Positions 36,472 to 45,506 of a DNA stretch of 64,000 nucleotides are shown here, piece by piece. The notes below the pieces were generated by a model. The model ran no database searches. It saw nothing but the letters and a program-made list of their open reading frames with translations, and was not told the DNA's origin. This DNA is from Moheibacter sediminis (lineage in GTDB: Bacteria; Bacteroidota; Bacteroidia; Flavobacteriales; Weeksellaceae). A program made the position numbers and the translations under genes. Location of the stretch: assembly GCF_900176425.1 (NCBI RefSeq), contig NZ_FWXS01000006.1, positions 162,845-226,844 on the forward strand. The letters run 5' to 3'. Numbering within the stretch: the stretch's first letter is position 1; every line of letters starts with the position of its first letter.

Positions 36472-37200
36472 TTATCTTAAATACTCGGGTAAATTCATCG
36501 GGATTTCCATCAACAATATCTCTGCATCTTCAGTTGCCTCCAGCTTAAAACCATCCACATCCCATATTCCAAAACCATCTCTGCTGTTCAACTCCTGATC
36601 ATCGATTTTCGCCGAACCATTGACCACAAAAACATACACACCATTTCCTTCTTGATGAATTTTATATTTTCTCGAAATACCCTTATCAAACTTCGCTAAA
36701 TTGAACCAAGCATCTTGATGAATCCACAATCCTGCATCATCCACATTCGGAGAAATTATCTGCTGGAATTCATTTCTAATTTCACCATCTTTCATACTCA
36801 TCTGCTCGCCTCTCGGTTCCACACCCAACTCTCTGGGAAAAATCCAAATCTGAAGAAATTTTACATCCTTATCCTTATTGTGATTGTATTCACTGTGCTG
36901 AACGCCTTTACCAGCACTCATTACCTGGATTTCCCCTTTTTGAATAACACCCCTGGTTCCCGTAGAGTCCTTGTGTTCCAAATCTCCTTCCAACGGAATC
37001 GAAATGATTTCCATGTCGCGGTGTGGATGTGTCCCGAAACCCATTCCTCCTTTGACAGTGTCATCATTCACAACTCTTAAAACTCCAAAATTTGAACGTT
37101 TATCATCCTGATAGTTGGCAAAACTAAATGTATGATAAGAATCCAACCAACCATGGTTGGCATGTCCTCTGCTGTCGGCTTTGTGAAATACAGTTTTCAT
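36472..37200 (-). CDS. Pirin-family protein (possible quercetinase)
   Basis: This 242-residue bicupin has the pirin N-terminal blocks HANHGWLDSYHTFSFANY and GFGTHPHRDMEIISIPLEGDLEHKDS, the latter holding the metal-binding HxHxxxE site. GKGVQHSEYNH adds the fourth ligand. Bacterial pirins of this YhaK/YhhW type can have quercetin dioxygenase activity; the natural role is unclear. The ATG at 37200 is preferred to one at 37227, which adds a Lys-rich lead absent from the family. It lies between the tandem repeat and the carB terminator. Confidence 0.9.
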   Translation of the reverse strand: MKTVFHKADSRGHANHGWLDSYHTFSFANYQDDKRSNFGVLRVVNDDTVKGGMGFGTHPHRDMEIISIPLEGDLEHKDSTGTRGVIQKGEIQVMSAGKGVQHSEYNHNKDKDVKFLQIWIFPRELGVEPRGEQMSMKDGEIRNEFQQIISPNVDDAGLWIHQDAWFNLAKFDKGISRKYKIHQEGNGVYVFVVNGSAKIDDQELNSRDGFGIWDVDGFKLEATEDAEILLMEIPMNLPEYLR

Positions 37201-37270
37201 AATCAATCTCTTATTTTTCTTATACAAAGTTCTGAAAACGAAGAGATTTCTACATTGATGTAAGATAAGA

Positions 37271-37302
37271 ACGAAAAAGCCATTTTCGTTAGAAAATGGC
37301 TT
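37271..37302 (-). terminator. Terminator of the arginine/carbamoyl-phosphate operon
   Basis: AAGCCATTTTC and GAAAATGGCTT (37277-37302) form an 11-bp stem with loop GTTA. On the minus strand the stem runs into TTTTTCG. Confidence 0.8.
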
Positions 37303-37303
37303 A

Positions 37304-37351
37304 TGTCATTGACCTCGCCGAATCTTTGATTTCCGAGGAACGAGAAATCTC
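37304..37351. repeat. GTCATTTCGA-type repeat fragment
   Basis: GTCATT, CCGAGGAACGAGAAATCTC and flanking bases resemble a degraded copy of the repeat at 50218-50296. It lies just after carB. Confidence 0.4.
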
Positions 37352-37357
37352 TAAAAA

Positions 37358-40300
37358 TTAATGACTCTTTACATTCCTATATTCATTCCAACTCTTAATT
37401 TCCAAATCATCCAATCCCAAAGTTGTAAACGCATTGATGTAAGCCGCAGCCAATCTGGCATTGGTAATCAACGGAATATTAAAATCAACTGCTGTACGAC
37501 GGATTTTGTAGTCATTGTCTAATTCTACTTTTGTTAAATTCTTTGGAATGTTGATGACCATGTCGATTTTTTTATTTTGAAGATAGGAAATTACATTCGG
37601 TTCTTTGTCGTCATTTGGCCAATAAACCAAAGTCGAATAAACATCATTTTCCATAAAGAATTTATGCGTTCCTTCCGTTGCATAAATTTTATATCCCTTT
37701 TCAATCAATTGCTTTGCAGGACTTAATAATGCAACTTTAGATTCAATTGGTCCACCCGAAATCAAAACTGTTTTTTTCGGGATTTTATAGCCGACGGAAA
37801 GCAATGATTTCAATAAAGCATCCTCAGCAGTTGTGCCGATACAGCCGACTTCTCCGGTTGATGACATATCTACAGAAAGAACCGGATCTGCTCCGGCTAA
37901 TCGTATGAATGAAAATTGAGAAGCTTTCACACCCACATAATCCAAATCATAAACGATTTCTGAATTTCCTTTTTCTACATCCAATCCGAGCAAAACTTTA
38001 GTGGCTTTTTCGATTAAATTATTCCCAGAAACTTTTGAGACAAAAGGAAATGAACGTGAAGCTCTGATGTTGCATTCAATCACGCGAACCGCATTATTTT
38101 TAGACAAAAACTGAATGTTCATCGGTCCTGAAATTTCAAATCTTTTTGCAATTTTTTCAGCTACTTTACGCATTTGTCGGATGGTTTCGATGTAAACTTT
38201 CTGTGGCGGATAATACATTGTCGCATCACCGGAGTGAACTCCAGCAAATTCTACGTGTTCGGAAATTGCATAATCCACAATCTCCCCGTTCTTCACAACC
38301 GCATCCAATTCAATTTCCTTTGCTCCTTGCACGAATTCTGAAACCACAACCGGATAATCAGGTGAAACTTCTTTTGCTAATTTTAGGAAAGAATCCAATT
38401 CATCTGTATTGGAAACCACATTCATCGCAGCACCGGAAAGCACATAAGACGGGCGAATCAAAACCGGAAATCCTACTTCATTTACAAATTCATGCACAGC
38501 TCTGAGGGAAGATAATTCTTTCCATCGGGGTTGATCAATTTCCAATTCATCCAAAATTGCAGAGAATTTATGGCGGTTTTCGGCATCATCAATTCGAAGT
38601 GGAGAAGTTCCCAAAATCGGAATATTTTCATCATACAATTTCATGGCTAAATTGTTGGGGATTTGTCCTCCCGTAGAAATGATCGTTCCTGACGGATTTT
38701 CAAATTCCAAAATATCCATCACGCGTTCAAATGATAATTCTTCAAAATAAAGCCTGTCCGAAATATCATAATCGGTAGAAACGGTTTCAGGATTATAATT
38801 GATGATAATCGTTTTGTAACCTTCTTTTGCAGCGGTTTGGGCCGCATTCACACCACACCAGTCAAATTCCACTGAAGAACCGATTCGGTAAACACCTGAA
38901 CCTAAGATACAAACAGATTTTTCAGTTTCGGGTTGTAAGTCATTTTCTGTTCCGTGATAAGTTAAATATAAATAGTTGGTTTGTGCAGGGAATTCAGCTG
39001 CTAAAGTGTCAATCTGTTTAGCAACCGGAAGAATTCCGTAATTTTTTCGTAATTCTCTGACGGTTAATTCATATCTGTGAACAGCTGAAGTTCCTTTGAT
39101 TAAAACGCCAATTTGCTGGTCAGAAAAACCTAATTTCTTTGCTTTTGAAAGTAATTCAGGTTGCAATTGTTCAAATCGGATTAATTCTTCCAATTCAGTT
39201 GAAGCCGAATAAATTTTCTCCAATCTTTGTAAAAACCATAAGTCTATTTTGGTCAAATCATGAATTTTTTCAATTGAATAGCCGGCTTTGAAAGCTTCAG
39301 TGATCGCATACAATCGTTCATCATTCGGTTCAGATAACCAAACGTCTAATTCGTCTCCTTCGGGAATTGTAAAATTATTTGCCACAAATCCACGGTGTCC
39401 GATGTCCAACATTCTGATTCCTTTTTGAATCGCTTCCTCAAACGAACGTCCAACTGCCATCACTTCTCCCACGGATTTCATTGCGGAACCAATATTTCTA
39501 CGAACTCCGTAAAATTTATTCAAATCCCAACGAGGCAATTTCACGACGCAATAATCCAATGCAGGCTCAAACATCGCTGAAGTAGTTTGAGTAACGCTAT
39601 TTTTCAATTCAGCCAAATTGTAACCCAAAGCCAACTTTGCCGCTACGAAAGCCAATGGATAACCTGTCGCTTTGGATGCCAATGCAGATGAACGTGAAAG
39701 ACGTGCATTTACTTCGATGACACGGTATTCTTCATTGTTGGGATTAAGTGCGTACTGAATGTTGCACTCACCAATTACGCCCAAGTGGCGAATGGTGCGG
39801 ATGGCAACTTCACGTAATTTATGGTATTCGGAATTGGTCAAAGTCTGTGATGGTGCAACAACAATCGATTCTCCGGTATGGATACCAATCGGGTCGAAAT
39901 TTTCCATATTACAAACCGTAATACAATTGTCTTCTGCGTCACGAACGACTTCGTATTCCACTTCTTTCCAACCTTTCAGTGATTCTTCAACCAAAATTTG
40001 GGTGGAATAATTGAATGCTTTTTCGGCCAATTCTTTTAATTCTTCTTCGTTGTCAGCAAAACCCGAACCCAATCCACCCAAAGCATAAGCCGCTCGGACA
40101 ATCAAAGGAAATCCGATTTCATTTCCGGCACGAAGTGCATCAGAAACAGTTTCGACCGCTTCACTTCTTGCAGTAAAAACATTGATTTGGTTTAGTTTTT
40201 CGATAAAAATGTCACGGTCTTCTGTCGCTTCAATTACGGAAATCGGCGTTCCAAGAACTTTGACATTATACTTATCGAATATTTTATTTTTGTTTAATTC

Positions 40301-40594
40301 AACTGCACAATTCAAAGCCGTTTGTCCGCCAAAAGCGACCAAAACACCATCCGGTTTTTCTTTTTGGATGACCTTTTCTACGAAATAAGGTGTAACCGGA
40401 AGGAAATAAACTTCGTCGGCAATGTTTTCAGAAGTCTGAACAGTAGCAATATTGGGGTTGATAAGTATAGTATAAATTCCTTCTTCCTTCAAAGCTTTGA
40501 GCGCCTGCGAACCTGAATAATCAAATTCTCCGGCTTCTCCGATTTTCAAAGCTCCTGAACCTAAAACCAATACTTTTTTGATGTTTGTAATCAT
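37358..40594 (-). CDS. carB: Carbamoyl-phosphate synthase, large subunit
   Basis: This 1078-residue subunit makes carbamoyl phosphate from bicarbonate, ammonia (delivered by CarA) and two ATP, feeding arginine and pyrimidine synthesis. Two homologous ATP-grasp halves are visible: the first opens KKVLVLGSGALKIGEAGEFDYSGSQ, the second SVCILGSGVYRIGSSVEFDWC. The C-terminal MGS-like allosteric domain starts near KKTVLISGG. Length and order are normal. It is last in the arginine operon, 10 bp after carA, and is followed by a strong terminator. Confidence 0.97.
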   Translation of the reverse strand: MITNIKKVLVLGSGALKIGEAGEFDYSGSQALKALKEEGIYTILINPNIATVQTSENIADEVYFLPVTPYFVEKVIQKEKPDGVLVAFGGQTALNCAVELNKNKIFDKYNVKVLGTPISVIEATEDRDIFIEKLNQINVFTARSEAVETVSDALRAGNEIGFPLIVRAAYALGGLGSGFADNEEELKELAEKAFNYSTQILVEESLKGWKEVEYEVVRDAEDNCITVCNMENFDPIGIHTGESIVVAPSQTLTNSEYHKLREVAIRTIRHLGVIGECNIQYALNPNNEEYRVIEVNARLSRSSALASKATGYPLAFVAAKLALGYNLAELKNSVTQTTSAMFEPALDYCVVKLPRWDLNKFYGVRRNIGSAMKSVGEVMAVGRSFEEAIQKGIRMLDIGHRGFVANNFTIPEGDELDVWLSEPNDERLYAITEAFKAGYSIEKIHDLTKIDLWFLQRLEKIYSASTELEELIRFEQLQPELLSKAKKLGFSDQQIGVLIKGTSAVHRYELTVRELRKNYGILPVAKQIDTLAAEFPAQTNYLYLTYHGTENDLQPETEKSVCILGSGVYRIGSSVEFDWCGVNAAQTAAKEGYKTIIINYNPETVSTDYDISDRLYFEELSFERVMDILEFENPSGTIISTGGQIPNNLAMKLYDENIPILGTSPLRIDDAENRHKFSAILDELEIDQPRWKELSSLRAVHEFVNEVGFPVLIRPSYVLSGAAMNVVSNTDELDSFLKLAKEVSPDYPVVVSEFVQGAKEIELDAVVKNGEIVDYAISEHVEFAGVHSGDATMYYPPQKVYIETIRQMRKVAEKIAKRFEISGPMNIQFLSKNNAVRVIECNIRASRSFPFVSKVSGNNLIEKATKVLLGLDVEKGNSEIVYDLDYVGVKASQFSFIRLAGADPVLSVDMSSTGEVGCIGTTAEDALLKSLLSVGYKIPKKTVLISGGPIESKVALLSPAKQLIEKGYKIYATEGTHKFFMENDVYSTLVYWPNDDKEPNVISYLQNKKIDMVINIPKNLTKVELDNDYKIRRTAVDFNIPLITNARLAAAYINAFTTLGLDDLEIKSWNEYRNVKSH

Positions 40595-40604
40595 GTTTTT
40601 TTAT

Positions 40605-41690
40605 TTATACCAATTCTCCTTTATATTTCTTTATGACATTGATGAATTCATCAAATAAAAACTCCGTATCTACAGGTCCACCCATCGCTTCAGGATGGAA
40701 TTGAACTGTGAAAAACGGTTTTTCTTTGTGGCGAATTCCTTCACAAGTTCCGTCATTCAAATTGCTGAAATAAGTTTCCCAACCATCTGGCAGTTTTGAG
40801 TCGTCTAAAGCAAATCCATGATTTTGAGAAGTGATGAAACATCTTTTAGTGCCTGCCATGACTACGGGCTGGTTGTGCGAACGGTGTCCGTATTTTAGTT
40901 TGAAAGTAGAAGCTCCTGCAGCCAGTCCAACCAATTGATTTCCTAAGCAAATTCCGAAAACCGGCTTGTCTTCAGTCAATGATTTTTTAATGTTTTCAAT
41001 CGTTACATCACACAAAGTCGGATCTCCGGGACCATTTGAAATGAATAATCCATCATATTCCAAAGTCGAATAATCATAATTCCAAGGTACGCGAATTAAT
41101 TCTACACCACGTTTTACAAAACAACGAATGATGTTATTTTTTACGCCGCAATCAATCAAAACGATTTTGATTTCAGAACCTTCATTGTAGCGTTTGATTT
41201 CTTTCAAACTAACCTGATCAACAAGATTGTCAAGATTTGGGTCGTAAAATTCGAGGTCATTTTCGGCAATAATTTTTCCTAAAGTAGATCCTTCTTCACG
41301 CAATTTTTTGGTAATGGCGCGCGTATCGACTCCGTAAATTCCGGGAATGTTTTGTTTTTCCAGCCATTCTCCCAATTTCTGAAAACCGTTCCAATGGCTG
41401 AATTCATCTGAATAATACGAAACAACCAATCCGGTTACCTGAATTTTATGGGATTCCATGAAAGCTTCGATTTCGTCAATCATTTCCGTTTCGCTTGGAA
41501 CGCCATAGTTTCCAACGATTGGGAAAGTCATCACCATAATTTGCCCCTTGTAAGATGGGTCAGTCAAACTTTCCGGATAACCTATCATCGCCGTGTTGAA
41601 AACGACTTCGCCGGCAGCTGAAGCATAGGCCCCGAAAGAATTTCCTTCGATGGTTTGTCCGTCTTGAAATACGAGTTTTACTTTTTTCAT
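40605..41690 (-). CDS. carA: Carbamoyl-phosphate synthase, small subunit
   Basis: CarA hydrolyses glutamine and passes ammonia to CarB. The 361-residue protein has the N-terminal CPSase domain (GEVVFNTAMIGYPESLTDPSYKGQ) and a class I amidotransferase domain with nucleophile Cys in PVFGICLGNQLVGLA. The partner His and Glu lie in TVQFHPEAMGG. GHRSHNQPV is a further hallmark. It sits between argD and carB in the arginine operon, which suggests this copy is controlled with arginine synthesis. Confidence 0.97.
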   Translation of the reverse strand: MKKVKLVFQDGQTIEGNSFGAYASAAGEVVFNTAMIGYPESLTDPSYKGQIMVMTFPIVGNYGVPSETEMIDEIEAFMESHKIQVTGLVVSYYSDEFSHWNGFQKLGEWLEKQNIPGIYGVDTRAITKKLREEGSTLGKIIAENDLEFYDPNLDNLVDQVSLKEIKRYNEGSEIKIVLIDCGVKNNIIRCFVKRGVELIRVPWNYDYSTLEYDGLFISNGPGDPTLCDVTIENIKKSLTEDKPVFGICLGNQLVGLAAGASTFKLKYGHRSHNQPVVMAGTKRCFITSQNHGFALDDSKLPDGWETYFSNLNDGTCEGIRHKEKPFFTVQFHPEAMGGPVDTEFLFDEFINVIKKYKGELV

Positions 41691-41730
41691 TCTTGAATTT
41701 TGTGTGCAGTTTTTGAGTAAATTATTAGAT

Positions 41731-42867
41731 TTAATTTTCTTGTTTATTTAAAATTTCTTCTTCCAATGCATTGATGAACTTATCTGCAAATCCTTTGTGT
41801 AAAGTCAGGGGTGGTAAAAGACGAATGATATTCGTTTTTGCATTTCCCACGAAAATGCGGTGTTTTTGCAATAAATTATTTTTGATTCCAGCGATTGGAA
41901 AATCCAATTCGATTCCAATCATCAAACCACGTCCGCGGATTTCTTTTACCTTCGGCAAACGGTTCAAAGTTCTTGAGATATAAAATCCCACTTCATCTGC
42001 ATTTTGAATTAGATTTTTTTTTTCAATTACTTCCAAAACGGCCAGGGCAGCGGCACATCCTAAATGATTTCCCCCGAAAGTCGTACCCAAAAGTCCATGT
42101 GAAGCTTTGAATTCCGGTGAAATCAAAACACCTCCGATTGGAAATCCATTGCCCATTCCTTTTGCCATCGTAATCAAATCGGCTTGGATGCCGGAATGCT
42201 GGTGTGCAAAGAATTTTCCCGTTCTTCCGTAACCGGACTGAATTTCATCTGCAATTAAAACTACACCATTTTCAGTACAGATTTTTCTCAATCCTTGAAC
42301 AAATTCGTCTGTGGGTAAAATGATTCCGCCAACACCTTGAATCGGTTCGTAAATGATGGCAGCAACTTCTTTACTTTTAATAATTTCTGAAATTTGATTC
42401 AAATCATAATCAACAAAAGAAACCGAATGTCCTGCATTGAAAGGCGCAACGATTTTAGGATTATCTGTCAAAGCAACCGCTCCGGAGGTGCGTCCATGAA
42501 AAGCTCCTTTGAATGCGATGATGTGATTTTTTCCAGTATGAAAAGATGCTAGTTTTAGCGCGTTTTCATTTGCCTCCGCTCCGGAATTGCATAAAAAAAG
42601 GCTGAAATCCGGATAACCTGACAACTGCCCTAGTTTTTCTGCTAATCTTTCCTGAATGGGATTCTGAACGGAATTGGAGTAAAAAGCCAGTTTTTTCAAT
42701 TGCTCTTCCATTCGGTTTACATAATGTGGATGCGTGTGACCAATGGAAATCACAGCGTGACCGCCATATAAGTCTAAATATTCCGTTCCGTTTTCATCCC
42801 AGAGAATACAATCTTTGGCTTTGACCGGAGTTACGTTCATGAGTGGATATACGTCGAATAGTTTCAT
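41731..42867 (-). CDS. argD: Acetylornithine (acylornithine) aminotransferase
   Basis: This 378-residue class III PLP enzyme makes N-acylornithine from the semialdehyde. The PLP-lysine lies in DLITMAKGMGNGFPIGG, with the preceding LIADEIQSGYGRTGKFFAHQ carrying the ring-contacting Asp. EFKASHGLLGTTFGGNHLGCAAAL is another family block. The acyl group could be acetyl or succinyl, as for argF'. It is fourth of the core arg genes on this strand, between the four-helix-bundle gene and carA. Confidence 0.94.
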   Translation of the reverse strand: MKLFDVYPLMNVTPVKAKDCILWDENGTEYLDLYGGHAVISIGHTHPHYVNRMEEQLKKLAFYSNSVQNPIQERLAEKLGQLSGYPDFSLFLCNSGAEANENALKLASFHTGKNHIIAFKGAFHGRTSGAVALTDNPKIVAPFNAGHSVSFVDYDLNQISEIIKSKEVAAIIYEPIQGVGGIILPTDEFVQGLRKICTENGVVLIADEIQSGYGRTGKFFAHQHSGIQADLITMAKGMGNGFPIGGVLISPEFKASHGLLGTTFGGNHLGCAAALAVLEVIEKKNLIQNADEVGFYISRTLNRLPKVKEIRGRGLMIGIELDFPIAGIKNNLLQKHRIFVGNAKTNIIRLLPPLTLHKGFADKFINALEEEILNKQEN

Positions 42868-42872
42868 TTTTT

Positions 42873-42908
42873 AGAGTTTTGAGTGGTGAGTAATGAGTTT
42901 TGATCTAG
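42873..42908. repeat. GAGTTTTGAGT-type repeat tract
   Basis: AGAGTTTTGAGTGGTGAGTAATGAGTTTTGAT-like text fills the gap between argD and the four-helix-bundle gene. Similar tracts lie at 43230-43263 and 44224-44332. Confidence 0.7.
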
Positions 42909-43216
42909 TTTTCATTTCTAATTTTATTAATTAAAGAAATTATCATTGCTTTGATCTCATTACATTCATTATTTAAATTTTCGAATAATTCTACATTTAT
43001 ATAATTTAAGTCTTTTGCTAAAAGCAGGAAATAAGTTGATTCGTTTAGCGAGCCCAATGAAATATTCAGAAATTGAGCAAATTCTTTGTTTGAATTTCTA
43101 CCACAACCTTCTGCAATATTTGCAGGAACAGAAGATATTGCTCTTTTGATTTGATAAATTTCAATCGTCAGAGAATGTGAACGTTGCCATACTTGTAATT
43201 TTCTATAATCTTGCAT
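42905..43216 (-). CDS. Four helix bundle (S23/IVP-type) protein, internally shortened
   Basis: This 103-residue member of the 23S rRNA intervening-sequence (S23) family opens MQDYRKLQVWQRSHSLTIEIYQI and continues SSVPANIAEGCGRNSNKEFAQFL, both family blocks. Usual members are about 120 residues. Here the segment that normally links the two blocks (a phe-pro-lys...gly-leu-x-ser-gln stretch of about 17 residues) is missing, in frame. It interrupts the arginine operon between argC and argD and is flanked by GAGTTTTGAGT repeats. Function is unknown; it is not in a 23S gene here. Confidence 0.85.
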   Translation of the reverse strand: MQDYRKLQVWQRSHSLTIEIYQIKRAISSVPANIAEGCGRNSNKEFAQFLNISLGSLNESTYFLLLAKDLNYINVELFENLNNECNEIKAMIISLINKIRNEN

Positions 43217-43229
43217 AGTGTTTAAATTT

Positions 43230-43263
43230 AACTCAATACTTAAAACTCAAAACTTAGAACTTT
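43230..43263. repeat. GAGTTTTGAGT-type repeat tract overlapping the argC stop
   Basis: The minus-strand reading AAGTTCTAAGTTTTGAGTT encodes the last residues of ArgC (SSKF) and supplies its TGA stop. Confidence 0.7.
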
Positions 43264-44257
43264 TCAAATTCAATCCTAAATTTTCTTTAAACCCAAACAT
43301 CAAATTCATATTCTGAACGGCTTGTCCCGAAGCACCTTTTGTCAAATTATCGATGATGGATGTAATTAATAAAACATCATCATGTTTCTGAATTTGAAGT
43401 AAACATTTATTGGTATTCACAACTTGTTTCAGCGCAATTTCTGTATCAGAAATAATTGTAAACGGATGTTCTTTGTAATAATTTTTATAAATTTCAATTG
43501 CTTCTATTTCAGTCAAATCAGATTTTAAATAAACGCCTGCGAGAATTCCTCTTGTGAAATCGCCGCGCATGGGCAGGAAATAAATTTTATTGTTGAATGA
43601 ATTTTCTAATTGATAAATTGACTGATAAATTTCGGCTTCGTGTTGATGTGAAAATTCTTTATAAAACGAAGCATTATTATTTCTCCAACTGAAATGCGAG
43701 GTCTCAGAAAGGCTTTGCCCAGCGCCCGTAGAGCCTGTAACTGCATTGATGTGAATGTCATCATGAAGTAATTTTTTTTCTGCCAGAGGTAAAATGGCTA
43801 ATTGAATTGCTGTCGCAAAACATCCCGGATTGGCGATGTTCTGAGCGGAAATGATTTGATCCCTATTTAATTCAGGTAAACCATAAACGAAATTTCTATC
43901 TTCAAAATTTTGCTTCGGAGCGGCTCTGAAATCATTACTTAAATCAATGAATTTTGTCGTTTCAGAATATTTATTTTTTGCTAAAAATTCAAATGACTTT
44001 CCATGTCCGAGACATAGGAAAACCAAGTCAGATTCCACATCAATTTTATCTGAAAAAATCAAATTCGTTTCTCCCAATAAATCATCGTGAACTTTTGTAA
44101 TTGGATTTCCGGAATTAGAAGTACTATAAACCGACGTGATTTCCACATGAGGGTGGTTGATGAGTATTCTCAACAATTCCCCTGCTGTGTATCCGGCTCC
44201 GCCTACGATGCTGGCTTTGATTGTGTTTTGAGTTTTGAGTTCTGTGTTTTGAGTCAT
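43247..44257 (-). CDS. argC: N-acetyl-gamma-glutamyl-phosphate reductase
   Basis: This 336-residue NADPH-dependent enzyme reduces acyl-glutamyl phosphate to the semialdehyde. Catalytic Cys is in ANPGCFATAIQLA, and the nucleotide-binding opening is KASIVGGAGYTAGELLRIL. HQHEAEIYQSI and the MRGDFTRGILAGVY block are also typical. The first 12 residues (MTQNTELKTQNT) are encoded by a GAGTTTTGAGT repeat tract, and the stop codon also falls in such a tract, so both ends have been altered. The core enzyme looks intact. Confidence 0.93.
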   Translation of the reverse strand: MTQNTELKTQNTIKASIVGGAGYTAGELLRILINHPHVEITSVYSTSNSGNPITKVHDDLLGETNLIFSDKIDVESDLVFLCLGHGKSFEFLAKNKYSETTKFIDLSNDFRAAPKQNFEDRNFVYGLPELNRDQIISAQNIANPGCFATAIQLAILPLAEKKLLHDDIHINAVTGSTGAGQSLSETSHFSWRNNNASFYKEFSHQHEAEIYQSIYQLENSFNNKIYFLPMRGDFTRGILAGVYLKSDLTEIEAIEIYKNYYKEHPFTIISDTEIALKQVVNTNKCLLQIQKHDDVLLITSIIDNLTKGASGQAVQNMNLMFGFKENLGLNLKSSKF

Positions 44258-44332
44258 TTTATGAAGTTTTGAGTTTTTGAGTTTTGAGTCGTGAGAAAAC
44301 TTACAACTTTTAACTCATAACTTATTACTCGA
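44224..44332. repeat. GAGTTTTGAGT-type repeat tract between argG and argC
   Basis: Repeated GTTTTGAGT units are seen at about 44224-44292, with related AACTCATAACTTATTACTC at the argG end. It contains the argC start codon and the argG stop codon. Confidence 0.8.
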
Positions 44333-45506
44333 ATGAATGGTAAATTTTCAACTGATTTCCAAATATTTTAATAAATCCCCTCGCATCGCGACCATCCCAC
44401 GCATCCATATCTTCTCCGTAAGTTGCTATTTTGGATTGCATCATGTCAAAAGGAGATTCAACTCCGATCAAATCAAACCTATATGGATGCAATTTCAAAA
44501 TAACTTTTCCGCTTACGTGGTTTTGGGAAGATTCTAAAAAAGCTTCGATGTCACGCATTATAGGATCCAAATATTGTGCTTCATGCAACAAGGTTCCGTA
44601 CCAGTTTGCCAAAGAATCTTTGTGCAACAACTGCCAGCGGGTCAAGGTATGTTTTTCCAATAAATGATGCGCTTTGATGATTAAAGTTGCGGCAGGAGCT
44701 TCAAATCCGACACGTCCTTTGATTCCAAGAATTGTATCGCCTACATGTGTGTCACGTCCGATGGCATAACCTCCTCCTATTTCATTTAATTTTTGGATCA
44801 AATCAACGGGACTCAAAGTTTCTCCATTTAACTTAAAAGGAATTCCTTTTTTGAATTCAATTTCAATGGTTTGAGGTTCAGATTTTGAAAGTTGAGTCGG
44901 ATAAGCATCTTCCGGTAAAGATTGGTTTGAAGTCAAAGTTTCCACACCACCGACAGAAGTTCCCCAAATTCCCACATTGATAGAATATTTTGCTTTTTCC
45001 CAGCTGTATTCTACGCCTTGTGACAGCAAATAATTAACTTCTTGTTGTCTTGTCAAACGCTCATCACGGATGGGGGTGATGATTTGGGATTTCGGAGAAA
45101 TTACTGCAAAAGCAACATCAAATCGGATTTGGTCATTTCCGGCTCCGGTTGAACCGTGCACAATGTATTCGGCAGCTACTTTTTTAGAATACTCAGCAAT
45201 TGCGATTGACTGAAACATCCTTTCAGCACTTACCGATAGCGGATAGGTATTGTTTTTCAAAACGTTTCCGTAAATCAAAAAACGAAGACAATCGTCGAAA
45301 TACTTTTGGGTGATGTCAATCGTTTCGTGGTGAAAAGAGCCTAATTCATAAGCTCTTTTTTCAATTGATTCCAATTCTTCTTTTGAGAATCCGCCTGTGT
45401 TTACAATTACGGTATGCACTTCAAATCCTTTTTCGCGCGTGAGATTTACAAGGCAATAAGAAGTGTCCAGTCCGCCGCTATAGGCCAATACAGCTTTTTT
45501 ACTCAT
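44325..45506 (-). CDS. argG: Argininosuccinate synthase
   Basis: This 393-residue enzyme joins citrulline and aspartate with ATP. The opening KKAVLAYSGGLDTSYCLVNL contains the PP-loop SGGLDTS. HGSTGAGNDQIRFD and YSINVGIWGTSVGG are further core blocks. It starts within the argR stop codon (ATGA overlap). The stop codon lies at the edge of a repeat tract. In this genome it must work on free citrulline released from acylcitrulline by the ArgE-like deacylase. No argH is present in the window. Confidence 0.95.
   Translation of the reverse strand: MSKKAVLAYSGGLDTSYCLVNLTREKGFEVHTVIVNTGGFSKEELESIEKRAYELGSFHHETIDITQKYFDDCLRFLIYGNVLKNNTYPLSVSAERMFQSIAIAEYSKKVAAEYIVHGSTGAGNDQIRFDVAFAVISPKSQIITPIRDERLTRQQEVNYLLSQGVEYSWEKAKYSINVGIWGTSVGGVETLTSNQSLPEDAYPTQLSKSEPQTIEIEFKKGIPFKLNGETLSPVDLIQKLNEIGGGYAIGRDTHVGDTILGIKGRVGFEAPAATLIIKAHHLLEKHTLTRWQLLHKDSLANWYGTLLHEAQYLDPIMRDIEAFLESSQNHVSGKVILKLHPYRFDLIGVESPFDMMQSKIATYGEDMDAWDGRDARGFIKIFGNQLKIYHSFE

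Noticed and set aside
36048..36480. Open frames on both strands through the 21-bp repeat
   Set aside because: A 21-bp period keeps all frames open by arithmetic. The plus frame starts at TTG and runs across the pirin terminator; the minus frame reaches into the adjoining 97-bp repeat.
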